NCBI GenBank assembly: GCA_029706075.1
Contig: JAINUG010000026.1
Coordinates: 2,277,001-2,341,000, forward strand
DNA from: Aldrovandia affinis
Lineage: Eukaryota; Chordata; Actinopteri; Notacanthiformes; Halosauridae
Direction: 5' to 3'
Length of the DNA stretch: 64,000 nt
Part shown: one piece after another, positions 1 to 10,344 of the stretch
How positions within the stretch are numbered: position 1 is the first letter of the stretch
Layout: each line of letters begins with the position of its first letter
Made by a program: the position numbers and the translations under genes
The notes under the pieces: model-generated
The model's database searches: none
The model's input: the letters and a program-made list of their open reading frames with translations, nothing else
What the model was told of the DNA's origin: nothing

Positions 1-165
1 GGCCAAGATTAGTGACTATGGCAGAGAGGGGAATGGAATGTCTGTGTGGAGGACGTCAGTCTCGGCCACGTGGGAGTGGCATGGTTGTCTGTTGTAAAGC
101 ACCTTGAGATTTCTCTGTATTTTAAAGTGTGCTATATAAATAAAATTCATTATTATTATTATGAG
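1..165 (+). repeat. 3' end of an L2-like retroposon
   Basis: The stretch ends with a run reading 'aaagcaccttgagatttc', then 'gtgctatataaataaaattc' and an ATT microsatellite. This is the usual 3' tail of fish L2-like LINEs and of SINEs that borrow that tail. The body upstream is cut by the window edge and no coding part is visible. The following ~220 bases (166-389) show nothing I recognise. Confidence 0.55.
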
Positions 166-389
166 GAACAGTTTGTAAGGTGATGTTGGCATGGATCTGC
201 GAGTCAAAGACATCATCAATGAAGGTCAACTGTGCTTGGAAATGCATACTCCTGGATTGTGATGTATGGTAATTAGTTTGAGGTGCAAGGCTGAACAGGC
301 AAGCTACTCTAAAGCAATTGACTACTAATTTCAATCTGGGGCATGAACAGGCAGTTTCATCAAAAACGTTCCATCAAGAACTCTAAAGA

Positions 390-599
390 GCAGGATACCA
401 TAGTGGTATCATATTGGTGTTTCCACATTTTAGGCCACTTGAATGCAGTGGTAACTTCTAGTTTCCCTCCAATAGAGTTCCAGACACTTGTAGAATCTAT
501 GCCGAGGCACATTGAAGCTGTTCTGGTAGCTCGTAGTGGCCCAGCGCCTTATTAAAACACTTTATGTTGGTGTTTCCTTTATATTGGCAGTAACCTGTA
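390..599 (+). mobile_element. Tc1-like transposon, 3' end with transposase C-terminus
   Basis: An open frame ending at 555 reads through the terminal part of a Tc1-family transposase. The final residues resemble the 'LVESMPRHIEAVL' helix and the 'G-P-x-P-Y-stop' ending typical of these enzymes. About 40 bases later the sequence ends in 'tttcctttatattggcag', matching the terminal repeats of the copy at 20390-20813, followed by the TA target (598-599). The 5' two thirds of the element are missing. It cannot be active alone. Confidence 0.7.
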
Positions 600-644
600 T
601 ATTGTTCTGTATATCCTCTTTTGTTTCACTGTAAGAACACTTCT

Positions 645-855
645 TAAATAAGACCATAAGAAAAAAATCCAGTGCAATTTCCTGTCTCGATAACAACAAT
701 GCCACTGTAATTGTTTACGATCCCTGCCAGATGTACCTTAACTGTCTCAATAAGAAAAATGCCACTGCTGTTTCCTGCTTGTATAAGAACAATGGCCCTC
801 TGTTTATTGTCTCTATCAGATCAATGACCACTGCTAAAGTGCTTCTATAAGAACA
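645..855. repeat. Degenerate minisatellite, unit about 33 bp
   Basis: Five to six imperfect units can be lined up, each containing a version of 'aagaacaatgccactg' followed by 'tttcctgtctctat'. One unit is longer by an insertion. The units have diverged strongly, so the array is old. No coding or terminal-repeat features accompany it. Confidence 0.55.
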
Positions 856-1480
856 ATATCAGATTGCGGTTGGTCATTCCATATCGGGGAATAAAGACAA
901 ATGGGGATAAAAGGGTAAAAAAGAACAGCCATTGCTCAGGACCACAACTTCTTATATCTCCTTTTATACAGCCATCTAGTGGTAAAACAGGTACAGTTGT
1001 TACCGCAGGGCAGCTGCTCACTCAAACCATTTTTCCATCGACCGGTTGATTGTGTATTGTTTGAAAGCAAAAAAAAAAAAAAAAAAAACACAGATCGAGT
1101 CTCACTTAAGCCTGGTATACATTACACGACTTTTGAAAATGACCACAGTGTTTACAGCAAGTGAAGGGAACACACGTAACGCCTGGACAACAGCAGAATG
1201 GGAGGAGTTGGGGTATCACACCACACAAGTTTTGAAATGGGGAATTGTGCAGTGTCATCACCTCTGCACTTGGCACTACAAGGTTATTAATGGATGCAGC
1301 AAAATATTTAATATACACATGGGTAAACATGGATAAATGTCCATGGATAAAACTGTCCCAAAAACACACAAAAAAAGATCTTTTGAGGTAAACATTTGTG
1401 GGACAACCTACACCAACCTGTATTTATGGTGATGTCTCCATGAAATGTGTCAGTTTCTCACTACATATCCTACCCAGCTC
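856..1480. other. Unassigned sequence with a poly(A) run
   Basis: There is a run of about 21 adenines near 1069-1089. Two overlapping open frames of under 100 codons lie on opposite strands (about 1046-1369), but neither resembles a known family, and compositional chance is the likeliest explanation. No retroposon body was recognised upstream of the A run. Confidence 0.4.
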
Positions 1481-1995
1481 AATGTCCAGGCCCTTGTGTT
1501 GTCCCGACTGGACTACTGAAACTCCCTCCTTGCTGATCTCCCTGCATGTGTCATCAGGCCTCTACAGCTAATACAGAATGTTTCTGCTTGTCTTCTCTAT
1601 GACTAGCCAAAGTATTTGCATGTCACACCTCTCCTCATCTCCCTCCACTGGTTACAAGTTGTGGCTGACTGAAAACTCACCTTTTAAAACTGCATCTTGG
1701 TTCAACAAACCCTGAACTCTTGCATTTATAGTCCCCTAATTAGAGTACCCCTAATTATGGTAAATTTAACAGTATACCCCAAATCCATTTTCTACTCAAA
1801 GCACTGTATCCTGTATGGCCCTCTTGTACCTATTAAGGTGTTTAACATTATGTTGTAGGTTTATGTAATCACCAATTGGTTGTGACTCTGACAACTTGGT
1901 ATCCTTTCTGCTCTTAGCCTAACCTTTTTGTATGCACTTTTGTACGGCGATCGGGATAAGCGTATCTGATAAATGCTTAACTGTAAATGTAAATG
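1480..1995 (+). mobile_element. L2-type LINE fragment, RT C-terminus and 3' UTR
   Basis: Plus-strand translation near 1490-1680 gives a broken version of the conserved 'VQALVLSRLDY-NSLLADLPA' segment that follows the RT domain in fish L2 elements, then 'HVTPLLISLHWL'. It contains in-frame stops. The 3' end at about 1945-1995 carries a decayed 'ggataagcgt-tctgataaatgctta' tail, with short TAAATG repeats. A better copy of the same region lies at 3150-4262. This is a dead 5'-truncated LINE. Confidence 0.7.
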
Positions 1996-2643
1996 AATGA
2001 GCAAAATCACAATAAGAATGTTTCTTTGGTTATTGGCTTATTGCGAAGGAAGAAATCCTGACCACAATAAAATGTTTGCGGCAAATGATGCTGAAAAATG
2101 TAGATCATTGACCTTTAGTCAGTCAATTAATGAGTGAGACAGTACCATTTCTAAGGCATTCTGTCTATCATAAGAATAATACTGAAATGCTATCTTTATA
2201 AAAGGTGGGTTTCATTTTGCTCTAATCACCTTCTGCTAGAATAAACAATTGTTTGAGGATTACTTGTGTGTGAAGGGAGAGAATGAAAACAAATCCTTTT
2301 TAAAAACCTGATGACCTAATTTACAAGGTAATCTCTTCAACACTTTGCTGTCATTGTTGTCTTTGCTATCTAAAGTAATTAACTGATTCAAGTTTTTTCT
2401 AGGTTATTTTGTGAAATAATACAAGGGAAAGAGCAATAGGCGGTTTGGTTATGGTTTGCATGTCTGTGCTGGTATTGTGAGGGTACTTGCAGCAAATGTC
2501 AAAGTGACATGCGCAACATGACTGATTAGGAAATAATGTGCAAGGCTATATTTAAGGCTTAAGTAGCTTTTCATTAAAGCAAAAGCTAAAATCATTTCTA
2601 CATATATCAGCATTCTGAATACTGAACATAAGTGGTATTATGT
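1996..2643. other. Unassigned AT-rich sequence
   Basis: I see no open frame, terminal repeat or tail motif in this stretch. Confidence 0.4.
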
Positions 2644-2651
2644 GTTAAAAC

Positions 2652-2909
2652 CAGTGCTTAATTTGTGCCGGGGCTAGCCAAATGTCTTACTCAGAATCAG
2701 AGCCTCGGGCTCATAAATATCTAAAATGCGACAACAACGTGTATTTTAAACTGGTATTAAACAACGTTACGTCCAGTGAACATTACAAATGTAAATAGAA
2801 TGCAGAAATGCAGCGACACAGAGGTAGGAAAAGTTGACTCTTTTTCCTCCGCGTGTGGTTGGGGGAGGCGAGTTGAGCCCCGGCATCTCTTATTTTACAA
2901 ATTAAGCAA
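2652..2909. mobile_element. hAT-type MITE, 258 bp, with 8-bp target duplication
   Basis: The element begins 'cagtgcttaatttgtgccgg' and ends with the inverted version 'ccggcatctcttattttaca' followed by 'aattaagcaa'. It is flanked by the perfect 8-bp direct repeat gttaaaac (2644-2651 and 2910-2917). A CAGTG-type end with an 8-bp duplication is the hAT signature. It encodes no transposase, although a 60-codon frame runs through the right half by chance. This is a non-autonomous element mobilised in trans. Confidence 0.75.
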
Positions 2910-3149
2910 GTTAAAACCCCTCACTAACCTACGTACATGTAAAATATATTTCATTTGAATTCATTTAATAAGTATTACATAGGATTCCAATTATCAATAA
3001 AATTAATCTGATAGGCAGAGCAATCTGATGGATCAACTTTAATGAAATTATACAACTCAATCAGTCAGATTTAAATTAAGAGCTGGTTTATTAAATTACA
3101 ACACTAAGACAAAGACAAAATATCCAACGTCAAATCTACAGACGTAGGT

Positions 3150-4262
3150 TACATTTACATTTACATTTTAAGCATTTAGCAGACGCTCTTATCCAGAGCG
3201 ACTTACAAGATGTGCATTAATACATGGTAGGAACAATCATAGTTCGCGCAAGAGATCAGTGCAGTAATACAGCAATAGACATCTTTGCAGGCAGCTGCGT
3301 ACCATACCTGTAACACTGGGAAGGAAAAGGTTAGCACTTTATTTTATTTTTTTATGAGGAGTAAGCAGGGATACATATACAAGAAGTGTTGAGCAAGTAG
3401 GCAGTGGTGATGACAATTGGCTATATGTACAGAATTCAGTGGTAGTGGAGTCTGAAAAGGTGGGTCTCTCTTGCGGAAGATCACAAGTGATTCCGCAGTC
3501 CTGACCCATTGAGGAAGGTCGTTCCACCACCGAGGGGTCAGAGAAGAGGTGAGACCGCGAGGAGCAGCTGCCGGGCGCCCAGAGGGATGGGACAGTCAGT
3601 TTGCCAGAGGAGGCGGAGCGGAGGGGTCTGGCTGGGGTGTAGGGTGTGATGAGTATCTGGAGGTATGGGGGAGCAGTTTCTCTAGCCGCTTGAAAAGCAA
3701 GCACCAGTGATTTGAATCTGATGCCTGCTGCGATGGGGAGCCAGTGCAGAGAGGAGAGTAGAGGGGTGACATGGGTGAACTTCGGTTGATTGACATGCGG
3801 CAGCATTCTGGACTACTTGCAGTAGCTTGATGGTACAGGCCGGTAGGTCTGCCAGCAAGGAATTGCTGTAGTCCAGACGTGAGATCACCAGGGCCTGGAC
3901 CAGGAGTTGTGTGGCCTCTTGGGTGAGGAACGGTCGGATCCTCTGGATGTTGTGGAGGGAGAATCGGCAGGTCCGGGTGATCGCTGCGATGTGGCCCAAG
4001 AAGCACAGCTGGTTGTGCAGGATCACTCCAAGACTCCTGGCAGACTGGGACAGAGACACTATGGAGCCGTCCAAGGTGATTGAAGCATCAATCAATGGGG
4101 AGCCCTTCGCTGGCAGAAAGAGCAGCTCAGTCTTCCCCTGGTTCAGGTGGTGGGTGGACATCCAGGCAGTGATGTCAGCCAGGCATGCAGAGATCCATGC
4201 CGGGACCTGGGTCTCAGATGGAGAGAAGGAGAGAAAGAGTTGAGTGTCATTGGCATAACAGT
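3150..4262 (-). mobile_element. L2-type LINE, 5'-truncated, RT end and 3' UTR
   Basis: On the minus strand the element starts inside the reverse transcriptase. At about 4262-4240 the catalytic box reads YANDT where active L2 elements have YADDT. The conserved 'HHLNQGKTELLFLP' and 'LVQALVISRLDYSNSLLADL' segments follow, then the C-terminal 'LSSLHWLPIAAGIRFK' region in another frame (about 3806-3339). The 3' UTR ends with the standard fish L2 tail: the complement of 'gcgactctggataagagcgt', close to 'tctgctaaatg', and TAAATG repeats (3150-3210). It has at least one frameshift and is inactive. The 3' UTR serves as the empty-site partner of the copy interrupted by Tc1 at 51825-52341. Confidence 0.82.
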
Positions 4263-5244
4263 GGTAAGAAAAACCATGAGCAGGTTCACTACCTTAACTT
4301 AGACTAACATAAAAATGACAAGATATAATCACAAAAGAAATTATATAAAAATATACCAAACCAAGCTTCTCAGTCTGCACCCAAAACACGCAGGCAGAAA
4401 ATACAGCAAAAACAAGTGCCAGAGTGTGAGCCAGGACAAGATCCCAAGAACACCAGAGGCTAGTTTGAAAACCAGGATGAAAGAATTACGAGAATGTAAT
4501 TCTTCCTAGCCCATGAATAATCAACTCATGGTTCGGGGAGTTCCAGAGAAGGTCTGATCTCTACCCCTTTTTATATTTCTGTTTTGGGTCACTTAACAAC
4601 ACAAGACATCTTTTCAGGGTTATCATTGAAACAACAAGGTGATGCGTATTGTGGCATCACAATGGCAAACTTTGTTGGGGATTGGGTAAAATGAGTTTGG
4701 TTTCTACAGAAATGCTTGATGAGCTATTATGTTGGGAAACTACTAAGGAGATGAATGTACAAGGTAGCAAGGCCAGTAGTAACACTCTAGACCTCTAGTT
4801 TATCTGATGTGGCCTGACCCATAATTTCCAACTTTGTGTAGAATCATAAATGTAAATGTAAGGTGTAGAAGGGTATGTATACTGTAGTGGGATTTTAATC
4901 TCTGACCCCCTGGTGACACTTACACCACACACACACAAAAACATGATTTTCTGAGATTTAACTTTTTTGTGCAAACATCACAATATAATGACAGATGTTA
5001 ACATTTCACTAGTTTCATTCTACATTCACATGTAATTCTTGTTAAACAATAGTTTGCACCAAAAATAGTCTCAGGAAACATTATATTGAAAAACGTGAAT
5101 AGAAGGTCTTGTCTTTTTTTTCAACGTTCTGTATTTGTGGACATGACATTGTCACCATTCGAGTTGAAAAAGAACACTACCTCTTTAACATAACTATAAA
5201 TCTAATGATTGAAAATAAATGACAACATAAGAAAATATGTAATT
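4263..5244. other. Unassigned AT-rich sequence
   Basis: Nearly 1 kb with no coding signal, terminal repeats or SINE boxes that I can recognise. One short CA run occurs near 4925-4936. Confidence 0.4.
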
Positions 5245-5256
5245 GTCTTGTCATTT

Positions 5257-5614
5257 AAAAAACATTTTTTTAAAAGATTTTGTTTCAGATTTTATCAAAT
5301 TTTTCTCCCAATTTAGTAGCCAATTACACCCGCTATTTTTATGTCAATCCCCCCCTAGTAATGTGAGTTTGCTGCCGTAGTCCTGCGACCGGTAGTGACA
5401 AAGGCGAAGTAACGTCTCCTCCGAGACGGCACTCGCCAGGCCGTCGACCGTAACCCGGCACTACAGGGCCACTCTTATGCGCAGCGAATGTCATGTCGGC
5501 TTCTCTCCTCCCTCCCTGGGGCGGACAGCCAATCGCCGCCCCTGGTGGCACTCCCGGCCAGAGCTGACTCTGCGAGACGGGGAATCGAACCCTGGTGTCC
5601 ATGGCCAGTGTCGA
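5257..5614 (-). mobile_element. tRNA-derived SINE, copy 1
   Basis: Read on the minus strand, the element carries a polymerase III B box (ggttcgattcc) near 5580-5592, a GC-rich body with 'gccgtctcggaggagacg', and a 3' region ending in 'ggctactaaattgggagaaa'. Direct copies of gtcttgtcattt flank it at 5245-5256 and 5615-5626. A clear A box is not visible, so the 5' head is probably truncated. Other copies in the window are at 5627, 7324, 14780, 17463 and 54350. Confidence 0.75.
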
Positions 5615-5626
5615 GTCTTGTCATTT

Positions 5627-6005
5627 AAAAAAATAATAATAATATTTCACATTTTTCCCAATTTTTCTCCCAATTTGGTTGCCAATTATACCCTCTATTT
5701 ATCTCAATTCACCCTCCCCCATGAGTCCGCCGCCTGTCCTCTGGGTCGAGACACTATTTCCTCCTCTTCCGAGACGGATTTCTACCACGGACGCCTTTTT
5801 CCTGCTCCTCGACGGACTCTTGCCGGCTTACCCTCCCCCCTCCCCCGGAGGTGGACAGCCAAGCGCCGCCTCCGATTGGGGCTGACGACCAGGGCCAGTC
5901 TGGTAGAGACGCGGGTTTCGAACCGCGTCCCTGACAGGCAGCGCACACCACACCGGACCAGCCAAAGTGTGGTGCGTTAGACCGCTACGCTATCCGCCAG
6001 CCCGA
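5627..6005 (-). mobile_element. tRNA-derived SINE, copy 2, with intact pol III boxes
   Basis: On the minus strand the head (6005 down to about 5890) looks like a tRNA: an A-box-like 'tagcgtagcggtctaacgc' and a B box ggttcgaaacc. The body and the 'caaattgggagaaa' end match copy 1. It is bounded by the same 12-bp direct repeat as copy 1 (5615-5626 and 6006-6017), so the two SINEs used the same target in succession. The two bodies differ substantially, so they belong to different subfamilies. Confidence 0.8.
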
Positions 6006-6199
6006 GTCTTGTCATTTTTTTAATTGAAAAAAGTGGTCAACTTATAGTTTCACATTCACATTTAGTGTAACACTTTGTAGTTGTCCAGGGTAGGAAATAG
6101 ACAGTGTAAGCTTCCTGCCCTTCTGAAGTAAAAAAAATGTTTTACTACGATGTTTAGACATTAATTTGATCATATTTCATGGATGAAGAAATTTTGTGA

Positions 6200-6620
6200 G
6201 TACATTTCTCACTCTTCTCCCATGTGTAACGTCATTGTGCCCGTGGAGATCCATTGCACTGCAGCTGTGAATATAAAGCGATTTGTCTCTTACGTAGGAA
6301 TGCTGCTTGTACATTATACAAAGCTATGTTTAACTCCAATAAAGTAATTGGAGAGAACAGCATTTGCGCACCTTCGCCCACCATGTTGAATGTTTTGGCT
6401 ACAGCCTAGATCACATGACAATCATACATTAGTGTTTTAGAAACCCTCCGTCTTCCCCATCTATATTACAATGTGAGACCGACGTTTTAAAATGTATCCA
6501 CTTGGGAGAGTATGTTCGAAAAGGTCAGTTTTTGGTGATAAAAACACTGTGTGGACTGAAGGTCAAAGCAGAGAAAAAAAGATGAATTTCAAATGTATCT
6601 GTTACTGTGGACATGGCTAA
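6200..6620. repeat. Degenerate non-autonomous DNA transposon-like repeat
   Basis: The segment around 6480-6600, with 'ggtcagtttttggtgataaa' and 'cactgtgtggactgaaggtc', resembles a decayed copy of a repeat common in fish and amphibian genomes that is usually classed with non-autonomous DNA transposons. I cannot define its ends, and no target duplication is visible. This identification rests on memory of the family consensus. Confidence 0.35.
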
Positions 6621-7323
6621 AGCTTAGCTTTTGAAGTCCTCCAGAGCCCAGAACAGGCCGAGAGGCTAAGAATGGAAAAGACCATAAAATGCATAGAGCT
6701 ATCCCGACAAGTCAATAAGATATTCTGCCTTAAATGTAAACAGCTGTCAAGAGGGTAAGTGATGCCTTTTATTTGCATGGGAAAGGTCAGTTGTGAGCAA
6801 TTGCATAATTATGTGATACAGTCTGTTTTAAAATTGTAACTGACGGCTGTGTGTGGACTGTGTCCTCATTGCTCACCTCTGCTGTGGAAGTTTGGGTCCA
6901 CTAAAGAAATTGAATTTGAGTACTGAGTATTGAATTTATCAAAAGTCTGGACAATCCTGTTCTCCCAAGTCCACCTGGGAGCCCTGGCAGAAGGAGTAAA
7001 AGCAGTGCTATGAATGGTAAAACTCAAGAAATTAAACTTGACAACTAAAATTTGTTTAACAGTAGAAGAGGTGATGATAGAAGGTGATGATTATCAGGCA
7101 TTTGGTGATTTTAAAATTAAAATAACTTTGCTGTTGGGAAAGTCCCATTACCCCTAGTCCCTGACTTTTTGCAAATAGGACACATACGATAATGGGACAT
7201 TGACACTCACATGTCCCGCTTATTCTGTTATGTACAGGTACTGAGACAGCAATGGCATATGGTTTGCATCATTTTCATGCTCATAAAACCATTCAGTGAC
7301 CACAGATGCCCTGTGGATGGGGC
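6621..7323. other. Unassigned AT-rich sequence
   Basis: No coding signal or repeat boundary recognised between the MITE-like repeat and SINE copy 3. Confidence 0.4.
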
Positions 7324-7562
7324 ATTCTCCCAATTTAGTAGCCAATTACAACCGCTATTTTTATTTCAATCCCCCCCTAGTAATGTGAGTTTGCTGCCGT
7401 AGTCCTGCGACCGGTAGTGACAAAGGCGAAGTAACGTCTCCTCCGAGACGGCACTCGCCAGGCCGTCGACCGTAACCCGGCACTACAGGGCCACTCTTAT
7501 GCGCAGCGAACGTCATGTCGGCTTCCCTCCCCCCTCCCTGGGGCTCACAGCCAATCGCCGCA
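7324..7562 (-). mobile_element. tRNA-derived SINE, copy 3, head missing
   Basis: Almost identical to SINE copy 1 from 'ctcccaatttagtagccaat' through 'ggggc-cacagccaatcgccg'. It stops there, so the half bearing the B box is absent. No flanking duplication is evident, which suggests loss by deletion or a partial duplication of copy 1. Confidence 0.75.
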
Positions 7563-7750
7563 TTTAAAAAAAATTAAAAATTGTTTTTATATTTTTAAAG
7601 ATATCTTTAAATAAAATTGAAAGGATTTTAAAAAAAACAAGGAAATATGGTTCTTATTCTTATTATTGCTTATTATTCTTACTACTTCAAAATGGCAACG
7701 TCCAAAAGTTGGCATCTTTTGGTATGCCTAGAAACCTAGCACTCCTAGTG

Positions 7751-9109
7751 TTAGCACTAGAACCGTCACGGGGTAAAATTGACCCATTTCCATTTTTAAA
7801 ATGTATATAACTCTCTCAGTATATAAGTCTCTCAGTCCTTGACTTTTCCTAAAATTGTTTTATTAAGCACCTGCTAATGTAAGAAAGTTATAGAAAGAAA
7901 CTGAAAAAAGTTTGAGCCATTGTAAAATTTACCCACCATAGAAGATAATGATTTATTTTCGCACATTTTTTTTGTGCATTTTAGTTGCCACGCAATGCGT
8001 GTTATCTTCATTTGATTGTTCTATTTTTGGTATTCTGTTTTTATATCCCATTCCACTGTTCTTGAACCTTTGAATGGTAGAAGCCATCTTTACGAATAGC
8101 ACGTTCTATAGTGTGTAATAGTGTGTTCTGTGATAGGCCTCTATTGCTGCCTAGTTAGCACAGTATAAAACAAAATAGAATATTACAAATAGAATAATAT
8201 GAATATGGATAGAAGAAAAAGATGCATGAATAACCAGGAGGCATTAGCATTGCTACATGCTATGAGTCATGGGGAGCCTCATGGTGGGGAGGTCTCCGGG
8301 TTGAGCAATGTGTCGTCAGCGACGAAGATGCATCGGATGGATCATCTGACAATGAACCAGAGCCTCGGAGGAAAGTATTGAGATGATCGGATCCTGTCCC
8401 TCTTATGGCTGCAGTGTCAACTATGGGTATATGTACAGCACTTGCGCAAGGTAGGCATTCGCTCTCATTGTACCTATAGCTAGCGAGTTATCGATAAGGT
8501 AACGTAACTCAATTATATTTATGTTTGCACTAGCTAGCATAAGTATTGTGACAGATACATGTTATAATAGGCTACTGTATCTAATCTCACATCATTGCTT
8601 CAGTGCCAGTGGGCAATGTAGCCTAATGACATTGGAATCTACTTGTCATCAAATATTATGAAATGCAGTATGTGGAAAGTGTACAGTCATGGTTTTGAGT
8701 GTTTGCGCTAACTATGAATAGGCCAAAGATTTAGAGTGCAAAAGGCAAATTCATATTTTTTGTTCAGTTTGCCCAAGCTGCCTATTTCACTGAGGTTATT
8801 TCTATCCTGTCGATTGGCAATGCGTCGTAAATGTTTATTAATAAATGTAAAACTTTGTTGAATGGATTAACTCTTATTTATTTGTGATTTTCATTTATTC
8901 ACATGACTTTGTTCAAATGCATGACAAAAACACAACGGATGATTAAGCATTGTTATTTCGTAATTTTAGACATTCCCTTGTGAAACAAATGTGTTGTTGC
9001 AGTGATAGTATATATGTTTTAGCAATATCAATGCAAAATAGATGAGCGGGGAAATTTTACCCGTTGGCGGTTCTAGGTATACAACGAATCCTGGCGGTTC
9101 AAGTGTTAA
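7751..9109 (+). mobile_element. piggyBac-like transposon, internally deleted
   Basis: The right end reads as the inverted repeat of 'cacttgaaccgccaggatt' next to a TTAA target (9106-9109). The left end has the matching 'cactagaaccgtcacgg' after TTAG, a decayed TTAA (7751-7754). Short subterminal repeats containing 'ggtaaaatt' lie inside both ends. The 1.36-kb body lacks the catalytic part. Only a short N-terminal frame (8199-8381) remains. TTAA targets and CAC ends are the piggyBac signature. Confidence 0.7.
8199..8381 (+). pseudogene. piggyBac-like transposase N-terminal remnant
   Basis: This 60-codon frame begins MNMDRRKRCMNNQEALALL, similar to the start of some fish piggyBac transposases, in which an acidic N-terminal region follows. 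Here the expected acidic stretch is only partly readable and the frame ends before any DDE catalytic domain. Its position midway between the TTAA-flanked ends supports the assignment. On its own it has no enzymatic function. Confidence 0.45.
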
Positions 9110-9339
9110 GGCTGTTCTGCCTCCTTCCTGAATTCACATGCCCCACATAAATCAAGGCAGAGGAGTTGCTTTTGTAAGAAATAGGATTTAGTAGCATCAT
9201 CTCTGTTTTTTTTTTTCTTAATCAGCAAACAAATTGATGTGTTTCCATAAAACGGAAACAGAACTCTCATTGCCTCAAATATCCTTTGAGAAAGAAAACC
9301 ACGTCCACAGCATCAGTGCCATCTTAAAACGTATCTGCC

Positions 9340-9789
9340 TGTGACACTGGGAGAGGTGGAGGGAGGAGTAGAGAGGGCTGCACCTCCCTTTTGGCTGCTG
9401 TCAGGTGTTCCTGTTCCCTCCCACAGCCTGGAGAGGACTACAGGACCTTGGACAGCAGCGGCCTCACTTACAGGCAGGCTCACCTGAGGCTAATGAGCAA
9501 TCAACTCAGCTGTGAGCCTTTGCTTTCGTTAGGCCATTATAAAAGCACAGCCTGCCATGCCTGATGGGAGAGTTTTGGGGGCATGGAGGCAGAAGTGCAG
9601 GTTTTTGGTTACTGTTTCCCTCGAATGCATAATTTTTGATTTAACTGCTGCTTTATTTTCGTGTTTTGTTTTAAGTATTTTGTAAAAGGAGAATAAATTG
9701 GCTGTTGGCCTATCAAACCATTATTATTTTGTTTGGTCTTTCATCCACTCACCACCTGGCATGGTGGCCACCCCTGCCACCTTGCTACA
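9340..9789 (+). mobile_element. LTR of a retroelement (about 450 bp)
   Basis: The segment starts TGTGACAC and ends CTACA. It contains a TATA-like box (cattataaaagc) near 9536-9547 and an AATAAA-type signal (gagaataaattgg) near 9692. The bases after it, 'tggtgaagaatgcggg', look like a primer-binding site for an LTR element. A second, shorter copy in the opposite orientation lies at 30128-30486, which shows that this is a dispersed LTR family. It is most likely Gypsy-type. I see no matching second LTR downstream, so the element is broken and old. Confidence 0.65.
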
Positions 9790-9909
9790 TGTGGTGAAGA
9801 ATGCGGGCAATTTAATTGTGGTGGTTGAGTGGATGAAGATTTTCCGTTAATTCATAACTTTTTTTTCCCTCTCTTCTTTTCCTCCCCCCCTTAAAAAAAT
9901 TAATTAAAA

Positions 9910-10344
9910 ATGCCGAAAAGAAAGGGCCGCAAGGTGAAGAAGCAGACCAAGCCCAGAGCCTGGGAGTGGCCCCGGGAGGGCCAGGTCGTTTCCTGGGAGG
10001 ACCTGGAGGCCTGCCCGGAAAAGTGGATGGCAGACCTCCTTGATCTGGCGGTGGGCTTTCCCTGGGCAGAAGAGCCTATGGGTGGGAAGAAGGTGCTGGA
10101 GCCCCTTCTCTGGCCCCAGCACTGCCTGTCCTTTGCCGTTCCTGCTTTTGATCATGTGCCTGTGCCCACTGCCAAACAGACTCTGGATGTTGGCAAACTG
10201 GCTTCTGTTGGTCGCAAGAAATGCGTACTCTGCAAGATGTCGGGGAAACAACAGTGCACTCCATGGGAGTGCAAGGTTTGTGATGTTCCCTTGTGTCTAC
10301 AGTTCACCAGAAACAGTTTTAGGAAGTGGCACCAAACACTGTGA
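9910..10344 (+). CDS. LTR-headed ORF, gag-like start and piggyBac-type C-terminal finger
   Basis: One uninterrupted frame of 144 codons. Residues 1-60 are very basic and then rich in W, P and E (MPKRKGRKVKK start, later VSWEDLEACPEKWM), like the start of some LTR-element gag proteins. Residues about 100-144 contain CVLC, CKVC, a PLC and a terminal WH, matching the cysteine-rich finger at the C-terminus of piggyBac transposases, which helps bind transposon ends. No catalytic domain is present. An LTR with a TATA-like box lies upstream (9340-9789), and a polyadenylation signal (caataaatc) lies at about 10413. It could be a chance junction between two fossil elements or an expressed chimera. I cannot tell which from sequence alone. 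Confidence 0.5.
   Translation: MPKRKGRKVKKQTKPRAWEWPREGQVVSWEDLEACPEKWMADLLDLAVGFPWAEEPMGGKKVLEPLLWPQHCLSFAVPAFDHVPVPTAKQTLDVGKLASVGRKKCVLCKMSGKQQCTPWECKVCDVPLCLQFTRNSFRKWHQTL

Noticed and set aside
645-855. CRISPR-like array
   Set aside because: Units are diverged and have no constant repeat with unique spacers. A vertebrate genome is not expected to have one. It is a decayed minisatellite.
5339-5980. Frames of 87 and 167 codons in GC-rich DNA
   Set aside because: They lie wholly inside two tRNA-derived SINEs, whose GC-rich bodies produce long frames by chance.
5890-6005. Functional tRNA gene
   Set aside because: A and B boxes are present, but the sequence does not fold into a full cloverleaf that I can draw, and it continues into a SINE body.
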